The notes below the pieces were generated by a model. The model was not told where the DNA came from, did not search any database, and was given only the letters and a program-made list of their open reading frames with translations. A DNA stretch of 64,000 bases from Parabacteroides sp. PF5-9 (GTDB lineage Bacteria > Bacteroidota > Bacteroidia > Bacteroidales > Tannerellaceae), in the NCBI RefSeq assembly GCF_029893105.1, contig NZ_JARXWG010000016.1, positions 37,645 through 101,644 of the forward strand, in the 5' to 3' direction. Positions 45,812-55,691 of the stretch are shown here, piece after piece. The position numbers and the translations under genes are program-made. Position 1 is the first letter of the stretch, and each line of letters begins with the position of its first letter.

Positions 45812-47002
45812 TCAATTTTTTACTTTTTTGCCGTTTTTAATGGCTATAACAAATGCGTCTTTAAAATCTTTGCTCACCTTTTCCCGAAGTATTTTGATCT
45901 CATTGGGATCGGACGTTTCGCCGTATGTGTATTTATATATTCCGTTTTCCACATAGTAGCTAACGTTTTTGTATCCCTTGAAATGGCGCGAATCTTCGTT
46001 CAATTTTTCGCCGGATGTAAATATTTGGATACGGTATATAACCGCCTCCTCCGGTGTCGGTTGTTTTTGGGGAGTGGTTACGGTTACAGTTTCGTTGATT
46101 TTCGGATTGGCAACCGGAGTTGTTTTTTTCTCCTGGGTAGGAGTTGTTTCCGGAATAATCACTTCCTCTTGCGGAGGTGGCGGCGTTTGGGTTTGAACAG
46201 TACTACCGGCCAGTGCACCGCCCTGCTTACGGTTGTACTCCCGTTTGAATTTTTCAAAGGCGTTATACAATGCGGCAGATAATTGGTTTTGTCCCTGGTT
46301 GGAACTTAAAAACCGTTCTTCATTGCGGTTGGATATATAGCCCAATTCTACAAGGACACTTGGCATACTTGTTTTTCTTAACACCAGGAATCCAGCCTGT
46401 CTCACTCCGCGATCCTCTCTTTTAGCACCAACAAACGATTTTTGTATTTCAGAAGCCAGGCTGATGCTTTGCTCCATATGTTTGTTTTGCATGAGTTCAA
46501 AGATGATGTACGATTCTGTGGAGTTGGGGTCAAATCCTTCATATTTCTGCATATAATCATCTTCAAGCAGAATGGCCGCATTTTCACGTTTGGCCACTTC
46601 GAGATTTTCCTCGGTACGTGCCAACCCTAATGTATATGTTTCTGTTCCTTCAACAGTACTTCCTCGTCTGCTGACTGCATTCACGTGAATAGACATGAAT
46701 AAGTCGGCTTTATTTTTATTGGCGATATCTGCTCTTTCGTCCAGATCGACAAAAACATCTTTGTCACGTGTGTAAACGACCTTGACATCTTTGTGGTTAG
46801 AGGATATCAATTTGCCCAGTTTAAGAGCGACAGCCAGGTTGATATCTTTCTCCTTGGCAGTAACTCCTACTGCTCCGGGGTCTCTTCCTCCATGACCGGC
46901 ATCAATGACAATTGTAAAATTTTTATCTTGTGCAAGAAGGGGCGGTACGAAAAAGAGAAGGAGTGAAAATAGAACGATATGTAAAAGAAACCTTTGGTGC
47001 AC
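45812..47002 (-). CDS. N-acetylmuramoyl-L-alanine amidase (AmiC-like) with a C-terminal extension
   Basis: The 396-residue protein has a signal peptide (cut after LLAQ, about residue 25), an Amidase_3 catalytic domain (about 28-245; VIDAGHGGRDPGAVG with zinc histidine, FMSIHVNA with a second, and VLVELGYISN with the glutamate), a Pro/Thr-rich linker (about 265-315) and an 80-residue C-terminal domain (YRIQIFTSGEKLNEDSRHFKG onward) that looks like a SPOR-type murein-binding fold. It cleaves the peptide stem from glycan in the periplasm, probably at division. The SPOR reading is inference from pattern. Confidence 0.92.
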   Translation of the reverse strand: MHQRFLLHIVLFSLLLFFVPPLLAQDKNFTIVIDAGHGGRDPGAVGVTAKEKDINLAVALKLGKLISSNHKDVKVVYTRDKDVFVDLDERADIANKNKADLFMSIHVNAVSRRGSTVEGTETYTLGLARTEENLEVAKRENAAILLEDDYMQKYEGFDPNSTESYIIFELMQNKHMEQSISLASEIQKSFVGAKREDRGVRQAGFLVLRKTSMPSVLVELGYISNRNEERFLSSNQGQNQLSAALYNAFEKFKREYNRKQGGALAGSTVQTQTPPPPQEEVIIPETTPTQEKKTTPVANPKINETVTVTTPQKQPTPEEAVIYRIQIFTSGEKLNEDSRHFKGYKNVSYYVENGIYKYTYGETSDPNEIKILREKVSKDFKDAFVIAIKNGKKVKN

Positions 47003-47120
47003 GTGTTAATTCCCTTTAAATTTAGGGCAAATGTAGTGATTTTTACTGATTTGGAATAAACATTTGTTTATTTAATCATGCTAAAGAGAGGATGTTATTT
47101 GAAAATTTCCTTATAAACAT

Positions 47121-47161
47121 AAAAAAGGCTATCCTTTTTTTATTTTAGGACAGCCTTTTTT
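47121..47161 (-). terminator. Terminator of the rpsF-rpsR-rplI operon
   Basis: Arms 47121-47135 and 47147-47161 pair over 15 bp with one G-U or A-C mismatch and end in A/T runs. It lies 18 bp after the rplI stop. Confidence 0.85.
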
Positions 47162-47179
47162 TATTTTCTTACGACTGAA

Positions 47180-47623
47180 TTACTCAGAAACTACTTCGAA
47201 TGGAATTTCTACTGAAACTTCTTTGTGTAATTTGATTGTCGCTTTGTAAGTACCTACTTCTTTTACTGAATCTTTGATGTAGATGATCTTGCGATCTACT
47301 TCAAATCCTTTTTTCTCTAACGCTTCAGCTACCTGAATGTTTCCGACAGAGCCAAAAATTGTACCTGTAGAACTTGTTTTTGCGCCGATTGTTAATGAAA
47401 CACCTTCCAGCTTAGCAGCTAAAGCAATGGCATCTTCTTTTATTTTTGCCAGTTTGTGTGCGCGTTGTTTCAGGTTTTCTGCCAATACTTTCTTGGCAGA
47501 TTCTGAAGCGATCACAGCTTTGCCTTGGGGGATTAGAAAGTTACGTCCGTAACCGTTTTTTACTGTTACGATATCGTCTTTGTAGCCTAAGTTAGGCATA
47601 TCTTCTTTCAAAATAACTTGCAT
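47180..47623 (-). CDS. rplI: 50S ribosomal protein L9
   Basis: The 147-residue protein matches bacterial L9: [34 protein letters not shown] with the N-terminal domain, a long central helix and a C-terminal domain. Last gene of the S6-S18-L9 operon, 22 bp after rpsR. Confidence 0.98.
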   Translation of the reverse strand: MQVILKEDMPNLGYKDDIVTVKNGYGRNFLIPQGKAVIASESAKKVLAENLKQRAHKLAKIKEDAIALAAKLEGVSLTIGAKTSSTGTIFGSVGNIQVAEALEKKGFEVDRKIIYIKDSVKEVGTYKATIKLHKEVSVEIPFEVVSE

Positions 47624-47645
47624 ATTCTGTCTCCTCTCTTTATTA

Positions 47646-47912
47646 TTATTTCATTAAATCGGTTACATAAGGAAGCAACGCCAGATGACGTGCTCTTTTT
47701 ACAGCTTGAGCGATACGACGCTGGAATTTCAAAGAAGTTCCAGTGATACGACGCGGAAGAATTTTACCCTGTTCGTTCAGGAATTTTTTCAAGAACTCAG
47801 GATCTTTGTAATCGATATACTTGATACCGTTCTTTTTGAAACGGCAATATTTTTTCTTTTTAACGTCTACTGACGGCGGAGTTAAATATCTGATTTCTGA
47901 TTGTGCTGCCAT
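47646..47912 (-). CDS. rpsR: 30S ribosomal protein S18
   Basis: The 88-residue protein shows the S18 core, [51 protein letters not shown]. It pairs with S6 in the ribosome platform. Two bases separate it from rpsF. Confidence 0.98.
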   Translation of the reverse strand: MAAQSEIRYLTPPSVDVKKKKYCRFKKNGIKYIDYKDPEFLKKFLNEQGKILPRRITGTSLKFQRRIAQAVKRARHLALLPYVTDLMK

Positions 47913-47914
47913 AA

Positions 47915-48268
47915 TTAATTTTCTTTTACTGTTTCTTTAGATGATTTCAGATTTCTTCTCTTAGCGGCGTATTCGGCTGCATACTTATCCTGGCGGAAAG
48001 TCAAGAAGCGAATAACACGTTCGTCACGACGGAAGTTGATTTCCAATTTGGCAATTGTTTCAGGATTGGCCTTAAACTCAACCAATTGGTAAAAACCAGT
48101 TGTTTTTTTGTCGATAGGGTAGGCTAACTTGCGCAATCCCCAGTTCTCTTCGTTCACAATCTCTGCTCCTTCTGCTTTGAGGAGGTTTGTGAATTTTTCT
48201 ACCGCTTCCTTCATCTGTGCATCAGACAAAACGGGAGTTAAAATGAAAACGGTTTCGTAATTGTTCAT
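47915..48268 (-). CDS. rpsF: 30S ribosomal protein S6
   Basis: The 117-residue protein begins [15 protein letters not shown] and contains [24 protein letters not shown] and [11 protein letters not shown], all S6 signatures. It is the first gene of the S6-S18-L9 operon with a textbook Bacteroidetes promoter upstream. Confidence 0.98.
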   Translation of the reverse strand: MNNYETVFILTPVLSDAQMKEAVEKFTNLLKAEGAEIVNEENWGLRKLAYPIDKKTTGFYQLVEFKANPETIAKLEINFRRDERVIRFLTFRQDKYAAEYAAKRRNLKSSKETVKEN

Positions 48269-48308
48269 AAACGCTGTTTTATTTTAAATGTTAATAAAAA
48301 ATGCGGTG

Positions 48309-48339
48309 CAAAGATAGTGATAATTTGTTTAGTGACAAA
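48309..48339 (-). promoter_or_regulatory. Promoter of the rpsF-rpsR-rplI operon
   Basis: On the minus strand TTTG (48336-48339), a 19-bp spacer and TATCTTTG (48309-48316) match the Bacteroidetes sigma-ABfr consensus exactly. It lies about 40 bp before the rpsF start. Confidence 0.85.
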
Positions 48340-48370
48340 TGTTTTATGAAGTATATTTTGTGTGTTGATT

Positions 48371-49816
48371 TTACCGTTCTTTGCGTGAAGCATCCAGACG
48401 GAGGAAGATAAATAACAAAATAGTAAATCCCCACAGCGATGATCCGCCATAGCTGAAGAAAGGGAGCGGAATGCCGATCACTGGGGTCAGGCCGATCACC
48501 ATGCCGATATTAATCACCAGATGGAAGAAGAAGATAGAGGCTACACTGTATCCGTAAACCCTGCAAAATGTGTTGTCCTGACGTTCGGCCAATACAATTA
48601 ACCGCAGGATAAATATGGTGAAGATAATAAGTACAAGAGTTGATCCAACAAACCCTTTTTCTTCTCCTACCGTACAGAAGATAAAGTCTGTATCTTGTTC
48701 GGGTACATATTTTAATTTGGTTTGTGTCCCATTCAGAAAACCTTTACCCAGAAAGCCCCCTGAGCCGATTGCTATTTTAGATTGGTTGACATTATACCCT
48801 GCGCCTGTGGGATCGTCTTCCAGCCCTAAGGAAACCTTGATGCGGATTTGCTGATGCGGCTCCAGTATTTCATCAAAGACATAGTCTACCGAATATAAAA
48901 ATCCGACTGCGGCAATGGTGAAGAATCCGATCAGCGCATAATGACGCACCCAGTTTTTATAGGAAAGATAGCAGAGATATACGAGAGTCAATCCGATCAA
49001 TCCCAGGGCAACCCAGACAAAATTGACAGGAATGAAGAAGGATGCCATATATCCGGCAAGAAAACCGACGGCCATGATAATAAGCATGATTTTAGCCGTT
49101 TTTTTATCTTTTCGGATAAACCAGACGAGTCCGGCTGTCAACAGCAAAATCATACATAAAACAATCATCTCCCCCAAAGGAGTGATGCCTACCATCTCTT
49201 CCGAATATTTCATACTGGTGACAAAAAAAAGAATCGCTGATATACCGGCTAATAGAATATATCCCGACATCCCTTCGCGGTATAATACGAGGAGAAAAGA
49301 GAGATAGACGAGTGCCGATCCTGTCTCCTTCTGCATTAAGATGCAGATCATAGGAAGAACGATCAGTGATAATGCTGTCAGATAGCTTTTTAATGTGTTC
49401 AGATTAAACCCATAGCTGTTGAGCAGCTTTGCCACCGCTAAGGCTGTTGCAAACTTGGCAAACTCGGCCGGTTGTATACGAATAGGTCCCATCACGAGCC
49501 AGGAGCGCGAACCCTTAATGTCCGGAGCTAGGAATATTGTAGCGATTAATAAGGCGATAATGGCAAAGTAAATGAGATAGGCAAATATATCGTAGAAATC
49601 GCTTTCCAGCATCAGGATAAAAAAGATCAGGATGAGCGACAGACCCATCCACAATAGCTGTGATCCGGGACGGCCGGCAGGGTCAAATAGGCTGGTACTA
49701 TCGAATTCATAACTTGCACCGCAAATCGTAAACCATCCGGCAATAACCATTATAAAATACAACAGTATGGTCAGCCAATCTACCGTTTTCCAGATGTCAC
49801 CTTTCCTATAACGCAT
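48371..49816 (-). CDS. rodA: Rod shape-determining protein RodA (SEDS glycosyltransferase)
   Basis: A 481-residue SEDS-family protein with about ten to twelve membrane segments. SRSWLVMGPIRIQPAEFAK, GPVLVYLS-like QKETGSALVYL, FLGKGFLNGTQTKLKYVPEQDTDFIFCTVGEE and the final PVIGIPLPFFSYGGSS are diagnostic. It polymerizes peptidoglycan glycan strands during elongation with PBP2, whose gene overlaps it by 11 bp. It is longer than E. coli RodA (370 residues) because of extra central membrane segments, as is usual in Bacteroidetes. Confidence 0.96.
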   Translation of the reverse strand: MRYRKGDIWKTVDWLTILLYFIMVIAGWFTICGASYEFDSTSLFDPAGRPGSQLLWMGLSLILIFFILMLESDFYDIFAYLIYFAIIALLIATIFLAPDIKGSRSWLVMGPIRIQPAEFAKFATALAVAKLLNSYGFNLNTLKSYLTALSLIVLPMICILMQKETGSALVYLSFLLVLYREGMSGYILLAGISAILFFVTSMKYSEEMVGITPLGEMIVLCMILLLTAGLVWFIRKDKKTAKIMLIIMAVGFLAGYMASFFIPVNFVWVALGLIGLTLVYLCYLSYKNWVRHYALIGFFTIAAVGFLYSVDYVFDEILEPHQQIRIKVSLGLEDDPTGAGYNVNQSKIAIGSGGFLGKGFLNGTQTKLKYVPEQDTDFIFCTVGEEKGFVGSTLVLIIFTIFILRLIVLAERQDNTFCRVYGYSVASIFFFHLVINIGMVIGLTPVIGIPLPFFSYGGSSLWGFTILLFIFLRLDASRKER

Positions 49817-51659
49817 GTGGGGTGATTATCGCATTCATGATATAGTTTTCAGTATATTTACTGGCTTCGGAAACCTCTCCGTTCAAGTATTTTTCCATCA
49901 TCAGTTTTCCGATCGGCACAGCGTAAGTTGCACCGAAACCTGCATTTTCAACAAAAACAACAATAGCCACTTTGGGATTGTCGTATGGAGCGAATCCCAT
50001 AAAAATAGAATGATCTTTTCCTTGGGGGTTTTCTGCCGTACCGGTTTTGCCACACACCTGAATACCGGGAATTGCTGCTCCCCGGCAGGTACCGTTTAGT
50101 ACGGCCTGAAGCATTCCTTCTGCGGCATAATTATAGTATTGTTGTTCGACTGAGGTGTATCTAGGATTGGTATATAGCGTGTCCAAAGATGAATCTTGAA
50201 TCTCTTTAACGACATGTGGTGTGTAGAAATAACCTCGATTGGCAATAGTGGCTCCCAGGTTGCAGATCTGCAGAGGAGTGGCCATTATCTCACCTTGCCC
50301 GATGGCTATGGAGATGATTGTACTTGATGTCCAACGTCCTTTGTACGTGCGATCATAAAGCTGACTGTTCGGGATGTATCCTCTTTTTTCTCCCGGCAAG
50401 TCAACCCCAAGGCGGTAACCATATCCCATCGTGACAATATGGTTTTTCCATGTTTCAAAAGCCTCTTGAATAGAAGGGTAACGGCGGCGACTGTCGAGCA
50501 TCTCATGTAATCCCCAGCAAAAATAGGAATTACACGACGTTGCGAGTGCCGGAACCAGCGATAATGGCGAATAGTGACCATGGCAAGCCGGTTTACCTCC
50601 CCTGTAAGTATATCCGTAAGCGCATGAATAGAGTGTTTCCGGAGTAATAATTTTTTCCTGTAAAAAGATAAGGCCTTGAGCCGGTTTGAATGTTGAGCCC
50701 GGTGGATATTGAGCCATTAAAGCTCGGTCGAAAAGAGGTTTGTTGGGATCTTTGGATAACAGATCATGGTTGCGTCCCCTTTGTCTTCCGACGAGTATAT
50801 GCGGGTCGAACGTTGGTGCTGAAACCATACAGAGAATCTCTCCGGTCGCGGGTTCGATCATGACGATGCTGCCCAGCTTATTTTGCATAAGTTGTTCACC
50901 GTAAGCCTGCAAGTCGATATCTAAGGAGAGTTGCAGGTTCTTCCCTGAAACAGGAGCAATGTCATGAGCCCCATCTTCATATTTCCCTTTGATCCGCCCA
51001 TGGGCATCCCGTAAAAGTATCTCTACCCCTTTTTCGCCGCGTAACAATTTTTCGTAAGAGAGCTCCACTCCATTACGTCCGGAATAGTCACCTTGTACAT
51101 AGTAAGAGTCGTTCTCTATGTCTTGGCGATTAACCTCTCCGATATTCCCTAAAACATGTGCGGCATTAGGATATTCATACTCACGAATAGTGCGATTCTG
51201 TATATAAAATCCCGGAAACTTGTACAGTTTTTCTTGCAATATGCCATATTCTTGTGCCGATAGCTGATTCATGAATACCTGGGGGACAAATGGGGAATAT
51301 CCGGGATTCAGTTTACGGTTTTTGATGTCAATAATTCGTTTTTCATAAATCTCTTTTGTGATTCCCAGCGTATTGCAGAAATCTAAGGTGTCGAATGGCT
51401 GAATTTCGCGCATGATCAACATGACATCGTAAGCCGGCTGGTTGTATACCAGTAGTTTTTCGTTTCGGTCATACACCATTCCACGTGAAGGGTAAAGTGT
51501 TTTTTTCAGAAATGCATTACTGTCGGCCCATGTTTTGTAGTCATTATCTATGATTTGCAGAAAAAACAAACGGACAATAAAAATAATGACGGTGACAATG
51601 ACAGCCCCGGCCAGAACAAAACGTCTGTTTTCGAATGAATAGTGTTTGTTAGTCTCCAC
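49806..51659 (-). CDS. mrdA: Penicillin-binding protein 2
   Basis: Peptidoglycan transpeptidase of the elongation complex. The 617-residue protein has an N-terminal membrane anchor (about 12-32), the dimerization domain (LYPSRGMVYDRNEKLLVYN), and a transpeptidase domain with STFK (the serine nucleophile, in QYPPGSTFKPAQG), SCN (TSCNSYFCWG) and KTGT (VCGKTGTAENPQGKDHS). It overlaps mreD and rodA by 11 bp each, indicating a tightly coupled operon. Confidence 0.97.
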   Translation of the reverse strand: METNKHYSFENRRFVLAGAVIVTVIIFIVRLFFLQIIDNDYKTWADSNAFLKKTLYPSRGMVYDRNEKLLVYNQPAYDVMLIMREIQPFDTLDFCNTLGITKEIYEKRIIDIKNRKLNPGYSPFVPQVFMNQLSAQEYGILQEKLYKFPGFYIQNRTIREYEYPNAAHVLGNIGEVNRQDIENDSYYVQGDYSGRNGVELSYEKLLRGEKGVEILLRDAHGRIKGKYEDGAHDIAPVSGKNLQLSLDIDLQAYGEQLMQNKLGSIVMIEPATGEILCMVSAPTFDPHILVGRQRGRNHDLLSKDPNKPLFDRALMAQYPPGSTFKPAQGLIFLQEKIITPETLYSCAYGYTYRGGKPACHGHYSPLSLVPALATSCNSYFCWGLHEMLDSRRRYPSIQEAFETWKNHIVTMGYGYRLGVDLPGEKRGYIPNSQLYDRTYKGRWTSSTIISIAIGQGEIMATPLQICNLGATIANRGYFYTPHVVKEIQDSSLDTLYTNPRYTSVEQQYYNYAAEGMLQAVLNGTCRGAAIPGIQVCGKTGTAENPQGKDHSIFMGFAPYDNPKVAIVVFVENAGFGATYAVPIGKLMMEKYLNGEVSEASKYTENYIMNAIITPHAL

Positions 51660-52167
51660 TTTTTTGAGGTTCCATATTAAACGCCTCCACTATACATATT
51701 AATAATGTAGTGGTCACTGCACTTGCAAATATACGAAGAATAAGAAACAAGGGGTCAAATAGCGTAAACGATTCAATTAAAAAAAGTGTGGTATGATGAA
51801 TCAATACGATTGTTAACGTATATCTGAGAAAACCTGCGAAACCAAATACCCTGTAAGAGGGGAAAGTGCCGTCCGTCAATTCTTTACCAATAAAAAAGCG
51901 TATGAACGGATCGCACAGAAAGCCGACTAACGTGCATGAGGCAGCATGCATCCCGGGAGTATTGGAGAACGCATCGATGACAATACCAATGAGGAATGAG
52001 GCAAAAATAAGCTGTGAACGTGATATCCCAAACGGCAGCTTAAGGATAAAGTATAGATAGAGAAAGGGGGTAGCCATGCGCAGAAATTGGATGTTGTTTA
52101 AAACAAGTACTTGCACCAATACCAGCATAACAAAATAGATCAGACTACGTATAATGTTGTTAATCAT
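51649..52167 (-). CDS. mreD: Rod shape-determining protein MreD
   Basis: A 172-residue membrane protein with about five to six hydrophobic segments. Sequence conservation of MreD is low, but YLYFILKLPFGISRSQLIFASFLIGIVIDAFSNTPGMHAA and the position between mreC and mrdA are decisive. It overlaps both neighbours (8 bp with mreC, 11 bp with mrdA). Confidence 0.92.
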   Translation of the reverse strand: MINNIIRSLIYFVMLVLVQVLVLNNIQFLRMATPFLYLYFILKLPFGISRSQLIFASFLIGIVIDAFSNTPGMHAASCTLVGFLCDPFIRFFIGKELTDGTFPSYRVFGFAGFLRYTLTIVLIHHTTLFLIESFTLFDPLFLILRIFASAVTTTLLICIVEAFNMEPQKSGD

Positions 52168-53014
52168 TTTTTTTAGCCTCCTGTTCGATTTCTATTTGTT
52201 CATTTTGTTGATAATTCCGGAAAACTCTGACGTTTCGTAAAGTCTGGAAATTTGTTTCCAGTTTGATCTTTAACGAATAGAAATTATCGTTTTGCTGTCG
52301 TTCGAAATCGGCGATTGTGCCGACAACCAAACCGGCTGGGAATACAGCCGAATATCCGCTGGTGACGATCGTGTCTCCCTGCTGGAATTGTACATGACGA
52401 GGTAGCTCGTCTAACCGGGCATATTGCGCATCTCTGCCATCCCAACTTAAAGAACCGAAGTAATTATTGCCAAGCACTTTACAACTCAGGCGAAATTTCG
52501 GGTTTAATATAGGGATAATCACCGAAAAATGTTCGGAAACGGTAGAGATTAGTCCGACTACACCATATTGGGAGACGACTCCCATATCCGGAATGATACC
52601 ATCTTTCCGACCTTTATTGATTGTAATATAATTGGAGAGGTGGCTTATGCTATTGTTGACCACTTTTGCTGTTATAAAATCGTAAGGAAACCATCCGATG
52701 GAGTCGTTTGTCATACCGGAGAAACGCATCGTATCTTCTAAAAGATATTCTAAGCGGTCTTGCAACTCCAATAATTGAATTTCCAATTCTCCATTACGTT
52801 CCAGTAGTTGTTTGTTGATGTTGCGCAGGTCGAAATAGGAGGTGATGGTTCCCGATAGAGAAGCGATATGCCCTGTCACGACATTGGCTGAACTGATAAA
52901 GATATTTCGCTGATATGCATTATTCCGGTAAACCAGCATCAGTGACAATGCTTCCAATAAAATAAATAGAAACCAATGCCTTTTCCTGAGCAGGAAATCG
53001 AGCAGTTTACGCAT
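52160..53014 (-). CDS. mreC: Rod shape-determining protein MreC
   Basis: The 284-residue protein has an N-terminal membrane anchor (about 12-30), a coiled coil (about 65-95) and the beta-rich MreC domain (VVNNSISHLSNYITINKGRKDGIIPDMGVVSQYGVVG). It links MreB to PBP2 in the periplasm. Same operon as mreB and mreD. Confidence 0.95.
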   Translation of the reverse strand: MRKLLDFLLRKRHWFLFILLEALSLMLVYRNNAYQRNIFISSANVVTGHIASLSGTITSYFDLRNINKQLLERNGELEIQLLELQDRLEYLLEDTMRFSGMTNDSIGWFPYDFITAKVVNNSISHLSNYITINKGRKDGIIPDMGVVSQYGVVGLISTVSEHFSVIIPILNPKFRLSCKVLGNNYFGSLSWDGRDAQYARLDELPRHVQFQQGDTIVTSGYSAVFPAGLVVGTIADFERQQNDNFYSLKIKLETNFQTLRNVRVFRNYQQNEQIEIEQEAKKND

Positions 53015-53090
53015 AAGCTACAGTAGAATAATAACGAATAGTTAGAAGAGACAATCATTTTGTTTGTATTGTCTCTTCTGACGGCTGTTT

Positions 53091-54110
53091 TTATCGTATA
53101 AGGAAATTAAATTTATCAATATTTTTCAACGCAATACCTGTTCCTTTTGCCACAGCATGCAGAGGATCTTCTGCGATATGGAACTTGATATTGATTTTGT
53201 CGGTCAACCGTTGGTCTAATCCGCGCATAAGCGCTCCTCCACCAGCCAGATAAATACCGTTTCTAACGATGTCGGCATATAATTCGGGAGGCGTTTGCTC
53301 CAATGCACTTAGAATAGCCGCTTCCATTTTGGAGATGGATTTTTCCAGACAATGCGCAATTTCCTGATAAGAGATCGGTACTTCCATCGGGAGGGCTGTC
53401 ATCTGATTCGGCCCGTGAACCGTATAATCTTCCGGTGGATTTTCCAAAGAAGTAAGTGCCGAACCAACATTGATTTTTATCATTTCGGCAGTCCGTTCTC
53501 CGACTTTTACATTATGCTGACGACGCATATACTCCATGATGTCGGCAGTCAGATCATCTCCGGCTATACGGATGGACTTATTCGATACGATCCCGCCCAA
53601 TGAGATAACGGCAATCTCGGTCGTTCCTCCACCGATATCCACGACCATGTTTCCTTCCGGCGCCTCTACATCGATGCCGATACCAATTGCCGCAGCCATC
53701 GGTTCGTAAATCATATAGACATCACGTCCGCCGGCATGTTCGGCAGAGTCGCGAACCGCACGAAGTTCTACTTCCGTACTTCCCGAAGGGATACAGACGA
53801 CTATGCGTAGAGAAGGAGAGAACCACCGGCTTCTGGGGTTGATCATTTTAAGCATACCGCGAATCATCTGTTCGGCAGCAAAGAAGTCGGCGATCACCCC
53901 GTCGCGTAAAGGACGGATTGTTCGTATGTTTTCATGTGTTTTCCCATGCATTTGTCGCGCTTTTTCCCCAACTGCCAGTACCTTGTCTGTGCGCCGGTCG
54001 AGAGCGACAACCGATGGTTGGTCTACTACCACTTTACCATTGCTGATAATGATTGTATTAGCAGTTCCCAAATCCATGGCGAGTTCTTGTGTAAAAGAAA
54101 ATAAACCCAT
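53091..54110 (-). CDS. mreB: Rod shape-determining actin homologue MreB
   Basis: The 339-residue protein matches MreB throughout: MDLGTANTIIISNGKVVVDQPSVVALDR (phosphate 1), VVDIGGGTTEIAVISLGGIV (phosphate 2), and LAGGGALMRGLD (adenosine motif). It forms ATP-driven filaments that position the elongation machinery. It lies 19 bp after purH and 76 bp before mreC. Confidence 0.98.
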   Translation of the reverse strand: MGLFSFTQELAMDLGTANTIIISNGKVVVDQPSVVALDRRTDKVLAVGEKARQMHGKTHENIRTIRPLRDGVIADFFAAEQMIRGMLKMINPRSRWFSPSLRIVVCIPSGSTEVELRAVRDSAEHAGGRDVYMIYEPMAAAIGIGIDVEAPEGNMVVDIGGGTTEIAVISLGGIVSNKSIRIAGDDLTADIMEYMRRQHNVKVGERTAEMIKINVGSALTSLENPPEDYTVHGPNQMTALPMEVPISYQEIAHCLEKSISKMEAAILSALEQTPPELYADIVRNGIYLAGGGALMRGLDQRLTDKINIKFHIAEDPLHAVAKGTGIALKNIDKFNFLIR

Positions 54111-54129
54111 ATTTCTTTTGTTATTTAGG

Positions 54130-55653
54130 TTAATGTTTGAAGTGACGAATGCCTGTTTTTACCATAGAGATATTATGTGCATTGCAATAGTCCACAGAGA
54201 GTTGGTCGTTGACAGATCCTCCAGGTTGAATCACTGCAGTGATTCCTGCCTGATGGGCTATCTCTACACAATCGGGGAAAGGGAAAAAGGCATCCGAAGC
54301 CATCACGGCTCCATTCAGATCAAATCCGAAAGATTTTGCTTTTTCAATCGCTTGTCTCAATGCATCTACACGAGATGTCTGTCCGATACCACTGGCGCAA
54401 AGCTGTTTGTTTTTAACCAATGTGATGGCATTCGACTTGCTGTTTTTGACAAGTTTGTTGGCAAACAGAAGGTCTTCAACTTCCTGACTGGACGGTTTTT
54501 TATCTGTTATTGGTTCCAAGTCGGAAGCTGTCTGAATGCTCAGGTCTTTTTCTTGGGATAACACACCGTTCAGTAGGGTTCTGATTTGTTCAGATCCGGT
54601 CTTTACAGGTTTGCGGACAAGAATAATCCGGTTTTTCTTTTGTTGTAAGATTTCCAATGCAGCCGGATCATATGCGGGAGCAATAATAACCTCAAAGAAT
54701 ATTTTGTTGATCTCCTCTGCAGTAACAGCGTCTATGGCCTGGTTGGTGATCAAAATTCCGCCAAAGGCAGATACGGGATCTCCGGCCAAAGCATCTTTCC
54801 ATGCGTCTAATAAAGACGGACGAGAGGCAATACCACAAGCGTTATTGTGTTTTAAAATAGCAAAGGTCAACTCTTCATACTCATCGATCAGGTTCACAGC
54901 GGCATCGATATCCAACAGGTTGTTGTAAGAGATCTCTTTCCCGTGGATCTGTTCAAACATCTCATTGAACTTTCCATAGAATTTAGCCGGCTGATGCGGA
55001 TTCTCTCCATACCGTAAAGACATCGGGTGGTCTACAGCCAGACGAAGATAAGAACCGTTTTGCTGATCGAAATAGTTAAAGATGGCACTGTCGTATCCGG
55101 ATGAAACAGCAAAGGCCTCTTTGGCAAACCAGCGACGGTCTTCCAGTGTGCTTGTTGCTCCTTTTTCGTTTAACAGATTCATCAGGGGTTGATATTGTGC
55201 ATTAGATGCAACGATAATTACATCTTTATAATTTTTTGCAGCAGCGCGAATCAAAGAAATTCCACCGATATCTATTTTTTCGATGATCGCTTGATCTTCC
55301 GCTCCCGATGCAACTGTTTCTTCAAAGGGATAAAGATCGACAATGACCAAATCGATTTCAGGAATCTCATATTCGGTAATTTGAGACTGGTCTTGCGGAT
55401 TGTCACGTCGTGTTAAAATTCCTCCGAATACTTTAGGGTGTAAAGTCTTCACACGTCCACCTAGAATAGAAGGATAGCCGGTAAGGTCTTCCACTGCCTC
55501 ACAAGGCAGACCTAATGATTCGATAAATGATTGAGTCCCTCCTGTAGAGACGAAACTAACCCCTTCTTTGTGAAGCTTTTTCAGAATATCGTCAAGTCCC
55601 TCTTTATAATATACGGAGACCAGCGCACGCTTGATCTGCTTTTTTTCTGTCAT
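54130..55653 (-). CDS. purH: Bifunctional AICAR transformylase / IMP cyclohydrolase
   Basis: Last two steps of purine synthesis. From the ATG at 55653 the 507-residue protein has the IMP cyclohydrolase N-terminal part (KRALVSVYYKEGLDDI, STGGTQSFIESLG, GGRVKTLHPKVFGGIL) and the transformylase C-terminal part (LRYGENPHQPAKFY, LKHNNACGIA, SDAFFPFPDCVEIAHQAGITAVIQPGGSVND). The frame is open to 55686 but a -7 promoter element overlaps that extension. It is the first gene of the purH-mreBCD-mrdA-rodA operon. Confidence 0.96.
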   Translation of the reverse strand: MTEKKQIKRALVSVYYKEGLDDILKKLHKEGVSFVSTGGTQSFIESLGLPCEAVEDLTGYPSILGGRVKTLHPKVFGGILTRRDNPQDQSQITEYEIPEIDLVIVDLYPFEETVASGAEDQAIIEKIDIGGISLIRAAAKNYKDVIIVASNAQYQPLMNLLNEKGATSTLEDRRWFAKEAFAVSSGYDSAIFNYFDQQNGSYLRLAVDHPMSLRYGENPHQPAKFYGKFNEMFEQIHGKEISYNNLLDIDAAVNLIDEYEELTFAILKHNNACGIASRPSLLDAWKDALAGDPVSAFGGILITNQAIDAVTAEEINKIFFEVIIAPAYDPAALEILQQKKNRIILVRKPVKTGSEQIRTLLNGVLSQEKDLSIQTASDLEPITDKKPSSQEVEDLLFANKLVKNSKSNAITLVKNKQLCASGIGQTSRVDALRQAIEKAKSFGFDLNGAVMASDAFFPFPDCVEIAHQAGITAVIQPGGSVNDQLSVDYCNAHNISMVKTGIRHFKH

Positions 55654-55683
55654 TTTATCGGATATTTTAATGTTTTTTGAACA

Positions 55684-55691
55684 CAAAAGTA
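55684..55691 (-). promoter_or_regulatory. -7 element for purH
   Basis: TACTTTTG on the minus strand, 31 bp before the ATG at 55653. It overlaps the longer frame starting at 55686 and so supports the shorter start. The -33 region is weak. Confidence 0.45.
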